From: Lawsonibacter hominis
GTDB lineage: Bacteria > Bacillota > Clostridia > Oscillospirales > Oscillospiraceae
Direction: 5' to 3'
NCBI RefSeq assembly: GCF_014287895.1
Contig: NZ_JACOPP010000019.1
Span: forward strand, 1-58,698
DNA length: 58,698 bases
Positions 7,914 to 16,157 of this stretch are shown one piece after another. Within the stretch, counting starts at the first letter, position 1. Each line of letters opens with the position of its first letter. Below the pieces are notes generated by a model, which had not been told where the DNA came from, searched no databases, and saw only the letters and a list, made by a program, of their open reading frames with translations. The position numbers were made by a program, and so were the translations under genes.

Positions 7914-8709
7914 GTGCGATGCGTTCCTGACTGAAAAGGTCAGGCACAGGTCGAAGGACGAATGAAGTCCAAAACCTTGGAGAACTGATATTTCGATGGA
8001 TGAAATGAGGGGGTAACGCCCCGAAGCGTCCACACTAATACTCCGACTGGCATAGGTGCGCAACCGCCGATTGTCAGAAGCTCGGTGAAGTCGGCAGAGA
8101 GATGCCGTAGTTTTGGCTGCAAGGCTGAAATCGAAAGCTGTCCAGAGGTGGATAGCGCATCCTATATGCCGGGTGTCAGCCGCACATGGTTAGTATGTAT
8201 GGAAATACTGACGAACTTCTGAATGTACAAGTCTAAACGTTGATACCATCGAAACGGTGGTACTCCTTATACGGAGGTATTCGTGGACAAGTAAAAATGG
8301 TTGTTATGAAAGTCCATGTGCCGTTACAGGCGGCACGATTCGTAAAGAATTGAATACAGGCTTAGAGGAAGAACCTAAATGCGGCCCATGATAGAAATAT
8401 CGGAACGCAGGAAGCTGAAAACATTTAGCCTGTTGCAAGGCTGCGAGATGGTGGATGGGAATACCTTCGTGAGAAGGCAATAACCATTCTTTGTTTCAGT
8501 GAAAGTAGTGGCGTAGTACCTATGAAGCCGTGAAAAAGTAAACGGTGGAGGAAAGGCCACAAGTCGAATTTGGCAAAAGAAGCACGCACAAAGTGTCGCA
8601 AGCCCTGTATGACCAAATTCGATGGAACGCCGTGTGCGGTGAAAGCTGCACGCACGGTGTGGAGCCGGGGAAAAGCTGGAGATCATATCAAATGCTTACC
8701 TATGGCTAT
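7914..8709 (+). mobile_element. ORF-less group II intron (796 nt)
   Basis: The 5' end is GTGCGATGCG, matching the GUGYG consensus, and the 3' end is TTACCTATGGCTAT. Domain V-like sequence GCCGTGTGCGG-TGAAAG-CTGCACGCACGGT sits near 8630-8656 in front of the short domain VI. Long stretches match the second intron of this window at 28547: CTGAAAAGGT, CTTGGAGAACT and GGGGTAACGCCC occur in the same order. No reverse transcriptase frame is present, so splicing and mobility would need a protein supplied in trans. Removing it restores the Maff2 gene exactly. No other gene is seen in this stretch. Confidence 0.88.
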
Positions 8710-8810
8710 CTGGTGCTAAATCTCAGGGCATGAAGCAGCTGATGGCCGGGGGCGGGGTGGCCTTGATTGGCATTACCCTCGTGCCGCTGCTGTCCGGGCT
8801 GTTCGGCTAA
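8710..8810 (+). CDS. Maff2-family small membrane protein, exon 2
   Basis: Starting with CT that completes the Pro codon, this exon reads GAKSQGMKQLMAGGGVAL and IGITLVPLLSGLFG and then TAA. It is the second hydrophobic helix of the Maff2 protein. The pair of helices joined by a short Gly/Asn loop is the whole protein. It lies between the coupling protein and the VirB6-like gene, as in related elements. Confidence 0.85.
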
Positions 8811-8890
8811 TCAGGCAGCTCGTTTGCTTCCCATAAATCCACGGAGGGTGCCGCTTTCTGGCGGCATCCTCCCGAAAGGAGGGCAACCCT

Positions 8891-9760
8891 ATGGATTTCT
8901 TATGGGATAAGATCACGGAATGGCTGAAAGAAATGCTCATCGGCGGTATCGTGAGCAATCTGTCCGGGATGTTCGATGCAACCAATCAAAAGGTTGCCGA
9001 GATCTCCGGTCAGGTGGGCTTATCGCCGCAGGCATGGAACGGCAGCATTTTCAGCATGATACAAAACCTGTCGGAAACCGTGATCGTCCCCATCGCAGGC
9101 GCAATTCTCGCCTTTGTGATGACGCTGGAGCTGATCCAGCTCATTACCGACAAGAATAACCTCAACGACATGGACACATGGATATTCTTCAAGTGGGCGT
9201 TCAAGTCCGCTGCCGCTGTCCTGATTGTAACAAACACATGGACGATTGTGATGGGCGTGTTCGATGCCGCCCAAAGCGTCGTTGCCAGCGCCTCCGGGCT
9301 GATTATCGGCGACACCAGCATCAACATTTCAAGCGTCATGGTGGGCATTGAGGATCGGTTGATGGAGATGGAGCTGGGGCCGCTCTTCGGCCTATGGTTC
9401 CAGTCTCTGTTCGTGGGCATTACCATGTGGGCGCTGACCATCTGTATTTTCATTATCACATTCGGAAGAATGATTGAAATATATCTCGTCACCTCTGTTG
9501 CCCCCATTCCGATGGCGACCATGATGGGCAAGGAATGGGGCGGCATGGGACAGAACTACATCCGTTCCCTGCTGGCGCTGGGCTTCCAAGCGTTCTTGAT
9601 TATCGTCTGCGTTGCCATCTACGCCGTTCTGGTGCAGAACATCGCGCTTGTGGATGACATCATCTACGCCATCTGGACTTGCATGGGCTACACGGTGCTG
9701 CTGTGCTTCTGCCTGTTCAAAACGAGCAGCCTTGCCAAGTCCGTGTTCAATGCACATTAA
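8891..9760 (+). CDS. VirB6/TrbL-like conjugal transfer membrane protein
   Basis: A 289-residue protein with CGAAAGGAGGGCAACCCT before the ATG. Five to six hydrophobic segments are seen, including IVPIAGAILAFVMTLELIQL, the segment around SVAPIPMATMMG, and the Ile/Val-rich stretch near residues 235-265. The layout matches the CD0411-type VirB6 proteins of Firmicutes ICEs, polytopic inner-membrane parts of the transfer channel. It sits directly after Maff2 and before PrgI and VirB4. Confidence 0.88.
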   Translation: MDFLWDKITEWLKEMLIGGIVSNLSGMFDATNQKVAEISGQVGLSPQAWNGSIFSMIQNLSETVIVPIAGAILAFVMTLELIQLITDKNNLNDMDTWIFFKWAFKSAAAVLIVTNTWTIVMGVFDAAQSVVASASGLIIGDTSINISSVMVGIEDRLMEMELGPLFGLWFQSLFVGITMWALTICIFIITFGRMIEIYLVTSVAPIPMATMMGKEWGGMGQNYIRSLLALGFQAFLIIVCVAIYAVLVQNIALVDDIIYAIWTCMGYTVLLCFCLFKTSSLAKSVFNAH

Positions 9761-9773
9761 CGGGGGTGATACT

Positions 9774-10214
9774 ATGCTGACACTCACGCCCGTCGCGCTT
9801 GCAACAGCGAACGCTTTTGTTAATGCGCATCACCGGCACCACAAGGCAACTGCTGGGCATAAGTTTTCCATCGGCTGTGCCAAGGATGGAGAGCTTGTCG
9901 GTGTTGCAATCGTAGGCCGTCCTGTAAGCCGGTATCTGGATGATGGCTGGACATTGGAGGTCAATCGCCTTTGCACCACCGGTGAGAAGAACGCTTGCAG
10001 CATCCTTTATGCCGCATCCGCGCGGGCGGCAAAGGCAATGGGATACCGCAAGATCATCACCTATACGCTGGATAGCGAGAGCGGCAGCAGTCTCCGCGCC
10101 GCTGGTTGGAACTGCGCAGGCTTGGCAGGCGGCAAATGCTGGACAGGCAGCCGTAAGCCCGCCTCCGCTTTGTACCCGGCGCAGATGAAACTTCGATATG
10201 AAAAGCTCTTATAA
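9774..10214 (+). CDS. XF1762-family / GNAT-like protein
   Basis: A 146-residue protein. The ATG at 9774 has GGGGGTGAT upstream; a longer open frame starting at 9612 is the shadow of the VirB6-like gene. Motifs ANAFVNAHHRHHK, GVAIVGRPVSR and KIITYTLDSESGSSLRAAGW fit the XF1762 family, which looks like an N-acyltransferase fold. Such proteins are often found among ICE and phage genes but the substrate is unknown. It lies inside the transfer operon between VirB6-like and PrgI. Confidence 0.82.
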   Translation: MLTLTPVALATANAFVNAHHRHHKATAGHKFSIGCAKDGELVGVAIVGRPVSRYLDDGWTLEVNRLCTTGEKNACSILYAASARAAKAMGYRKIITYTLDSESGSSLRAAGWNCAGLAGGKCWTGSRKPASALYPAQMKLRYEKLL

Positions 10215-10226
10215 AGGGGAATTTCT

Positions 10227-10658
10227 ATGGCCTATGTCAACGTCCCAAAGGACTTAACCAAAGTAAAAACCAAGGTGCTGTTCAACCTCACGAAACGACA
10301 GCTCATTTGCTTCGGAAGCGGCGCGCTCATCGGCGTACCGCTTTTCTTCTTGCTCAAGGGCAGCATCGGCACCAGCCCTGCCGCCATGGTGATGATGGTG
10401 GTGATGATCCCGGCCATGCTGTTCGCCATGTATGAAAAGAACGGTCAGCCGTTGGAGGTCGTCATCCGCAACATCTACCGCGTGTGCTTCCAGAGGTCAA
10501 AGCAGCGCCCGTATAAGACCAACAATTTTTATGCCGTTCTGGAGCGGCAAAACCAGTTAGACCGGGAGGTGTATCAAATTGTCCGAAAAGAAAAAGCTGA
10601 CCCGCGCCGAACGAAAACAGATCGAAATCGCCATCGCAAGAGCGAACCGAACGGATAA
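10227..10658 (+). CDS. PrgI-family (VirB3-like) transfer membrane protein
   Basis: A 143-residue protein with AAAGGGGAATTTCT before the ATG. MAYVNVPKDLTKVKTKV followed by two membrane helices (about residues 30-75) and a basic C-terminal tail is the PrgI pattern. PrgI proteins occupy the VirB3 place in Gram-positive type IV systems and precede VirB4, as here. The frame overlaps the VirB4-like gene by 80 bases. Confidence 0.9.
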   Translation: MAYVNVPKDLTKVKTKVLFNLTKRQLICFGSGALIGVPLFFLLKGSIGTSPAAMVMMVVMIPAMLFAMYEKNGQPLEVVIRNIYRVCFQRSKQRPYKTNNFYAVLERQNQLDREVYQIVRKEKADPRRTKTDRNRHRKSEPNG

Positions 10659-12984
10659 GAAAGAAAAATCGGCGCAGGACAGCATCCCGTATCAACGTAT
10701 GTGGCCGGACGGTATTTGCCGTGTGACCGACACGCGCTACACCAAAACGATCCAGTATCAGGACATCAACTACCAGCTCTCGCAGAATGAGGACAAGACC
10801 GCCATCTTTGAAGCGTGGTGCGATTTTCTGAACTACTTTGACAGCTCCGTGCAATTCCAGCTTTCCTTTGTGAACCTCTCGGCTTCGCAGGAAACCTTTG
10901 CACGGAGCATTTCCATTCCGCCCTGCGGGGACGAGTTTGACGGCATCCGCGCCGAGTACGCCGGTATGCTGCAAAATCAGCTTGCCCGCGGCAACAACGG
11001 CCTCATTAAGACCAAGTATCTCACGTTCGGCGTTGAGGCCGACAACCTCCGCGCTGCCAAGCCCCGTTTGGAGCGCATCGAAACCGACCTTCTGAACAAC
11101 TTCAAGCGGCTGGGCGTTGTGGCTGCGCCGCTGAACGGCTTTGAGCGCCTGCACGTCATGCACGACATTCTGCGGATGGACGAGCAGGAACCGTTCCGCT
11201 TTTCGTGGGACTGGCTGGCTCCCTCCGGACTGTCCACCAAGGACTTTATCGCGCCCAGCTCCTTTGAGTTCAAGACCGGCAGGCAGTTTCGTATGGGCAA
11301 AAAGCTGGGCGCGGTCAGCTTCGTGCAGATTCTGGCACCGGAGCTGAATGACCGGATGCTGGCGGACTTTCTGGATATGGAGAGCAGCGTCCTCGTCAAT
11401 CTCCATGTGCAGTCTGTGGATCAGGTCAACGCCATCAAGACCGTCAAGCGCAAAATCACCGATCTCGACAAATCCAAAATTGAGGAACAGAAGAAAGCCG
11501 TCCGTGCAGGGTACGACATGGACATCATTCCAAGCGACCTTGCCACCTACGGTGCAGAGGCCAAAAAGCTGTTGCAGGATTTGCAGTCCCGCAATGAGCG
11601 AATGTTCCTGCTGACCTTCCTCATTCTCAACACAGCGGACACGCCCCGGCAGCTCGACAACAACATCTTCCAGACCTCCAGCATCGCGCAAAAGTATAAC
11701 TGTGCGCTGACCCGGCTGGACTTTCAGCAGGAGGAAGGACTGATGAGCAGTCTCCCGCTGGGGTTGAATCAGATCGAGATTCAGCGGGGCTTGACCACCT
11801 CCAGCGTGGCGATTTTTGTGCCTTTCACCACGCAGGAGCTGTTTCAGAACGGTTCGGAGGCGCTGTACTACGGCATCAACGCCCTTTCCAACAACCTCAT
11901 CATGGTAGACCGGAAGCTGCTGAAAAATCCCAACGGCCTGATTTTAGGCACTCCCGGCAGCGGCAAGTCATTTTCGGCAAAACGCGAGATCACCAATGCG
12001 TTTCTTATCTGCCCCAAGGATGACATCATCATCTGTGACCCGGAGGGCGAATATACACCGCTGGTGGAGCGTTTGCACGGTCAGGTCATTAAGCTGTCGC
12101 CCACCGGCAAGGGCTACGACGGTTCGCCCTGCTATATCAATCCGATGGACTTGAATCTGGATTACAGCGACGATGATAACCCGCTGAGCCTGAAATCCGA
12201 CTTCATTCTGTCGCTGTGCGAGCTGATCGTCGGCGGCAAGGATGGGCTTGCCCCTGTGGAAAAGACCATCATCGACCGCTGCGTTCGCATCGTCTACCGG
12301 GACTACCTCAATGACCCGAAACCGGAGAATATGCCGCTGCTGGAGGACTTGTATAACGCCCTCCGTGCGCAGGATGAAAAGGAAGCGCAGTACATCGCCA
12401 CCGCTTTGGAAATCTACGTCACCGGCTCTCTGAATGTGTTCAACCATCACACGAACGTGGATGTGAATAGCCGCATCGTCTGCTACGACATCAAGGAACT
12501 GGGCAAGCAGCTCAAAAAAATCGGGATGCTGGTGGTGCAGGATCAGGTCTGGAACCGTGTGACCATCAACCGCGCCGCCCATAAAACGACCCGCTACTAT
12601 CTTGACGAGTTCCATCTTCTTTTGAAGGAGGAACAGACGGCTTCGTACAGTGTCGAAATCTGGAAACGCTATCGCAAATGGGGCGGCATCCCCACCGGGA
12701 TCACGCAAAATGTCAAAGACCTGTTATCCAGCCGCGAGGTTGAGAACATTTTTGAGAACAGCGATTTCATCTATATGCTCAATCAGGCCGCTGGCGACCG
12801 GCAGATTCTCGCAAAGCAGCTCAACATTTCGCCGCATCAGCTTTCTTATGTGACCCACTCCGGCGAGGGCGAGGGGCTGCTGTTCTACGGCAACACGATC
12901 CTGCCCTTCATTGACCACTTCCCAAAGGACACCGAGCTGTACCGCGTCATGACCACCAAACCGCAAGAGGTGGCGTCGGCATGA
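10579..12984 (+). CDS. VirB4-like conjugation ATPase
   Basis: An 801-residue protein. The TTG start at 10579 is supported by GGGAGGTG seven bases upstream, which lies within the end of the PrgI gene. Walker A is GTPGSGKSFSAKREI near residue 456 and Walker B TTRYYLDEFHLLL near 670; the N-terminal half is the usual VirB4 domain. The protein powers assembly and DNA movement through the transfer channel at the membrane. It overlaps the NlpC/P60 gene by 4 bases (ATGA). Confidence 0.95.
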   Translation: MSEKKKLTRAERKQIEIAIARANRTDKKEKSAQDSIPYQRMWPDGICRVTDTRYTKTIQYQDINYQLSQNEDKTAIFEAWCDFLNYFDSSVQFQLSFVNLSASQETFARSISIPPCGDEFDGIRAEYAGMLQNQLARGNNGLIKTKYLTFGVEADNLRAAKPRLERIETDLLNNFKRLGVVAAPLNGFERLHVMHDILRMDEQEPFRFSWDWLAPSGLSTKDFIAPSSFEFKTGRQFRMGKKLGAVSFVQILAPELNDRMLADFLDMESSVLVNLHVQSVDQVNAIKTVKRKITDLDKSKIEEQKKAVRAGYDMDIIPSDLATYGAEAKKLLQDLQSRNERMFLLTFLILNTADTPRQLDNNIFQTSSIAQKYNCALTRLDFQQEEGLMSSLPLGLNQIEIQRGLTTSSVAIFVPFTTQELFQNGSEALYYGINALSNNLIMVDRKLLKNPNGLILGTPGSGKSFSAKREITNAFLICPKDDIIICDPEGEYTPLVERLHGQVIKLSPTGKGYDGSPCYINPMDLNLDYSDDDNPLSLKSDFILSLCELIVGGKDGLAPVEKTIIDRCVRIVYRDYLNDPKPENMPLLEDLYNALRAQDEKEAQYIATALEIYVTGSLNVFNHHTNVDVNSRIVCYDIKELGKQLKKIGMLVVQDQVWNRVTINRAAHKTTRYYLDEFHLLLKEEQTASYSVEIWKRYRKWGGIPTGITQNVKDLLSSREVENIFENSDFIYMLNQAAGDRQILAKQLNISPHQLSYVTHSGEGEGLLFYGNTILPFIDHFPKDTELYRVMTTKPQEVASA

Positions 12985-14690
12985 AAAGAGAACCGCGTTT
13001 GCAGTTTTCCGACGCCGATCTTGCCGAGCCGAAGCTGGAAAAGCCCATCAAGCGGGTGAAAAAAGCGGAGGCCAAGGCGGATAAGGCGCAGGCGAAAATC
13101 CCCAAGAAAACCGTGGTCAAAAAGGAACGCGGCTTTGATCCTGCCACCGGCAAGGTCAAAACGCAGCTCCGGTTTGAGGAGGTGGACAAGAAAAAGCCGC
13201 CCTCAAAGCTGACCCATGCCGTGCAGGATGCCCCCGCCAGCTTTGTTCTCTCTCAGGTTCACCGGGAGGTGCGGCAGAGCGAGGATGACAATGTAGGCGT
13301 AGAGGCCGCGCACAAGGTAGAGCAAGCCGTGGAGAGCGGCGGGCGGCTGGTGCAGTCTGCCCACCGCGCCCATCAGCTCAAACCCTATCGCGCTGCCATC
13401 CGTGCAGAGAAAAAGCTGGAACAGGCCAATCTTGACGCGCTCCAGAAGAAAGCAGAGATCGACAGCCCCACCAGCAATCCCGTTTCCAAATGGCAGCAGA
13501 AGCAGGCAATTAAGAAGCAGTATGCCGCTGCCAAGCACAATCAGGCGGCGCAGACTACGGCAAAGGCGGCAGAAAATACCGCCAAGGCCGCGAAAAAAGC
13601 CGCTGAAAAGGCTGAGAAAGCGGGCAAATATGTGTGGGAACACCGGCGCGGCTTTGCCATTGCCGCCGCGATTCTGCTGATGCTGGCATTTCTGCTCAAC
13701 GGCCTGTCCTCCTGCTCGGTGATAATGGATGGCGTCGGCTCCGGGATCGCGGCCAGTACCTATCCGTCGCAGGACGCCGATATGCTGGGCGCGGAAGCGC
13801 AGTATTGCGCGATGGAAGCAGAGCTTCAGCGCTACCTCGACACCTACGAAAGCACCCACGACTACGATGAGTACCACTTTGATCTGGACACCATCGAGCA
13901 TGACCCCTATGTACTCATTTCCATGATTACGGCGCTGCATCAAGGGGAATGGACGCTGGATGAGGTGCAGGGTACGCTCCAAATGCTCTTTGACCGCCAG
14001 TACATTTTGACCGAGGATGTGGTGGTGGAAACCCGCTACCGCACAGAAACCGACACATGGACGGACGCGGACGGCAACACCCATACGGACACCTATCAGG
14101 TGCCGTATGACTACTACATCTGCACGGTCACGCTGGAAAACTTCAATCTCTCTCATGTTCCCGTTTACATTATGAGCGAAGAACAGCTCGGAATGTACGC
14201 CACCTATATGGCCACCCTCGGCAACCGTCCCGACCTGTTCCCCGGTTCAGGCTACATCGGCAAGTATGTGGAGGGCAGCTATACCGACTACGACATTCCC
14301 CCGGAGGCGCTGGACGATGAGGTATTTGCCGCCATCATCAAGGAAGCGGAAAAGTATCTCGGCTACCCCTACGTTTGGGGCGGCAGCAGTCCCTCCACCT
14401 CGTTTGACTGTTCGGGCTTCGTCAGTTGGGTCATCAATCATTCCGGTTGGGATGTGGGCAGACTGGGCGCGCAGGGACTTTGCAACATCTGTATGCCTGT
14501 ATCCTCTGCTAACGTCAAGCCGGGCGATCTGGTGTTTTTCACCGGAACGTATGATACCCCCGGTGTCAGCCATGTGGGTATCTATGTTGGCAACAATATG
14601 ATGATCCACTGCGGAGATCCGATCTCTTATGCGAACTTAAATTCAAGCTATTGGCAGTCCCATTTCTACCGCTATGGGCGCTTGCCGTAA
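12981..14690 (+). CDS. Membrane-anchored NlpC/P60 cell-wall hydrolase (VirB1-like, CD1107-type)
   Basis: A 569-residue protein. A charged N-terminus leads to an Ala/Lys-rich coiled coil (about residues 140-215), a single membrane segment GFAIAAAILLMLAFLL near 223-243 and an extracellular part. The C-terminal NlpC/P60 domain has the catalytic Cys in FDCSGFVSWV (about 476) and the His in VSHVGIYVG. It probably opens the peptidoglycan for the transfer channel. It is ATGA-coupled to VirB4. Confidence 0.92.
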   Translation: MKREPRLQFSDADLAEPKLEKPIKRVKKAEAKADKAQAKIPKKTVVKKERGFDPATGKVKTQLRFEEVDKKKPPSKLTHAVQDAPASFVLSQVHREVRQSEDDNVGVEAAHKVEQAVESGGRLVQSAHRAHQLKPYRAAIRAEKKLEQANLDALQKKAEIDSPTSNPVSKWQQKQAIKKQYAAAKHNQAAQTTAKAAENTAKAAKKAAEKAEKAGKYVWEHRRGFAIAAAILLMLAFLLNGLSSCSVIMDGVGSGIAASTYPSQDADMLGAEAQYCAMEAELQRYLDTYESTHDYDEYHFDLDTIEHDPYVLISMITALHQGEWTLDEVQGTLQMLFDRQYILTEDVVVETRYRTETDTWTDADGNTHTDTYQVPYDYYICTVTLENFNLSHVPVYIMSEEQLGMYATYMATLGNRPDLFPGSGYIGKYVEGSYTDYDIPPEALDDEVFAAIIKEAEKYLGYPYVWGGSSPSTSFDCSGFVSWVINHSGWDVGRLGAQGLCNICMPVSSANVKPGDLVFFTGTYDTPGVSHVGIYVGNNMMIHCGDPISYANLNSSYWQSHFYRYGRLP

Positions 14691-14705
14691 AGGAGAGTGA
14701 ACGAT

Positions 14706-14945
14706 ATGAACCCGAAAATCATGAAGCTCCGTGGGGAGCTGGAGAAGAACAAAGGCAAAATCTCTGATCTGCAAGGCCGCAACCGCGAGCTGGAAAAGCA
14801 GATTCGTGAGCTGGAGGACACCGACATCATCGGCATGGTGCGTGAGAACGGCATGACGATGGAGCAGTTTGCCGAGCTGTTCCGCCGTATGCAGGCCGCG
14901 CCTGCACCGGCCACTTTGGAAAAGGAGGCGTTGAACCATGACTAA
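14706..14945 (+). CDS. DUF4315-family small coiled-coil protein
   Basis: A 79-residue protein. The ATG at 14706 is preceded by AAAGGAGAGTG. Heptad-rich sequence ELEKNKGKISDLQGRNRELE predicts a coiled coil, followed by a short conserved tail (GMTMEQFAELFRRMQ). This matches DUF4315, always seen next to DUF4366 genes in this type of ICE. Its role is unknown; a structural part of the transfer machine is plausible. It overlaps the next start by 8 bases. Confidence 0.88.
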   Translation: MNPKIMKLRGELEKNKGKISDLQGRNRELEKQIRELEDTDIIGMVRENGMTMEQFAELFRRMQAAPAPATLEKEALNHD

Positions 14946-15972
14946 GAACACACCGCGCATTTTTATCAGCCTGCTGCTGATGCTCCTGTGTATCGGGATT
15001 CTCCCCGTTTCCGCCTTTGCCAGCGGCGGCGACTATCCCGATGATACGCTGCCTGCCGCCGAAAGCAGCGCCGCAGACACGCAGGAAACAAAACAGATCG
15101 GCACGGTCACGACCAACGGCGGCAACTTGAATGTCCGCACCGGCGCGGGACGGGACAACACCGCGTTTACGCAGCTCCCCAACGGCACGGTGGTCGATGT
15201 GATTGGCAGGGACGGCGATTGGGTAAAAATCCTGCTGCCTGCCCGTGTGGGCTATGTGTACGGCAGCTATCTGACCGTCACCGACGCCGCCGACAGTACC
15301 GTGAGCATCGGCGGCATTACGCTTCCGCTTGATGAAAAAGAGCTGACCGACCTCTGGCAGCTCCTTGTTGGCAGCATGACGGGCGGCAGCGACGCGCTGA
15401 CACCGGACGGCAATCTGACGCTGATCGACGATATTGGCTCCAGCACCAAGGCAGGAAAACAGTTCATTACGTTGGAAAGCAAGAACGGCAATACATTTTA
15501 CCTGATTATTGACCGTGACGATGAGGGCGAAGAAACCGTCCACTTCTTGAATCAGGTGGATGAGGCCGACCTGATGGCGCTGACTGGCGAGGAAGAAACG
15601 CCCGCCACTTGCTCCTGCACCACAAAATGCGTGGCCGGTACGGTCAATACATCCTGCCCCGTCTGCGCGGTCAACATGACCGAGTGCGTGGGCAAGGAGG
15701 CAAAGCCCGAAGCCCCCACCGAGCCGACAGAACCCGCCGCCGAGGAACCGGAGAAAAAGAGCGGCGTGGGCGGCATCCTTGTCGTTCTGCTGATCGTCGC
15801 GCTGGGCGGCGGTGCCGCGTTCTACATTTTCAAGCAGAAAAAGGCCAAGCCGCAGACCAAAGGCAGCGCCGATCTGGACGATTATGACTACGGCGAGGAC
15901 GAGGACGAATATGAGTTTGAGCCGTATGAGGACGAACCGGAACAGGATACTACGGAGGATACGGACGCATGA
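14938..15972 (+). CDS. SH3b / DUF4366 surface protein of the transfer apparatus
   Basis: A 344-residue protein. It has a signal peptide (ISLLLMLLCIGILPVSAFA), then an SH3b domain (about residues 60-105; GNLNVRTGAGRDNTAFTQL), a DUF4366-like domain, a Cys-rich patch (CSCTTKCVAG ... CPVCAVNMTEC), a Pro/Glu linker, a C-terminal membrane helix (about 275-295) and a highly acidic cytoplasmic tail. The SH3b domain suggests cell-wall binding. It is co-oriented and overlapping with DUF4315. Confidence 0.88.
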   Translation: MTKNTPRIFISLLLMLLCIGILPVSAFASGGDYPDDTLPAAESSAADTQETKQIGTVTTNGGNLNVRTGAGRDNTAFTQLPNGTVVDVIGRDGDWVKILLPARVGYVYGSYLTVTDAADSTVSIGGITLPLDEKELTDLWQLLVGSMTGGSDALTPDGNLTLIDDIGSSTKAGKQFITLESKNGNTFYLIIDRDDEGEETVHFLNQVDEADLMALTGEEETPATCSCTTKCVAGTVNTSCPVCAVNMTECVGKEAKPEAPTEPTEPAAEEPEKKSGVGGILVVLLIVALGGGAAFYIFKQKKAKPQTKGSADLDDYDYGEDEDEYEFEPYEDEPEQDTTEDTDA

Positions 15973-16157
15973 AATATTTCACCAACAATCCGCTGGAACG
16001 CCTGATGATGCAGAAGCCGAAAGCAGCGCGGGAGGACAGCCCTCCCGACGCTGCCAAGGAACACTTCTGCTACGGCTGCAAGCGCTTCGGACAGAGCTGC
16101 GTTCGCCCCTGCTACCGTGATGTAAAGAGAATGGAGGCTGCACCATGCGCCTTGTGA
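15969..16157 (+). CDS. Small Cys-containing conserved protein
   Basis: A 62-residue protein. The ATG overlaps the stop of the DUF4366 gene (ATGA), and its end overlaps the topoisomerase start by 13 bases. A CYGCKRFGQSCVRPCY cluster could bind zinc. It is seen in the same place in related ICEs; function unknown. Confidence 0.72.
   Translation: MKYFTNNPLERLMMQKPKAAREDSPPDAAKEHFCYGCKRFGQSCVRPCYRDVKRMEAAPCAL

Noticed and set aside
10462..11691. 409-residue open frame on the minus strand
   Set aside because: It lies fully antisense to the VirB4-like and PrgI genes, has no ribosome site and no family motif; it results from the GC-rich codon bias.
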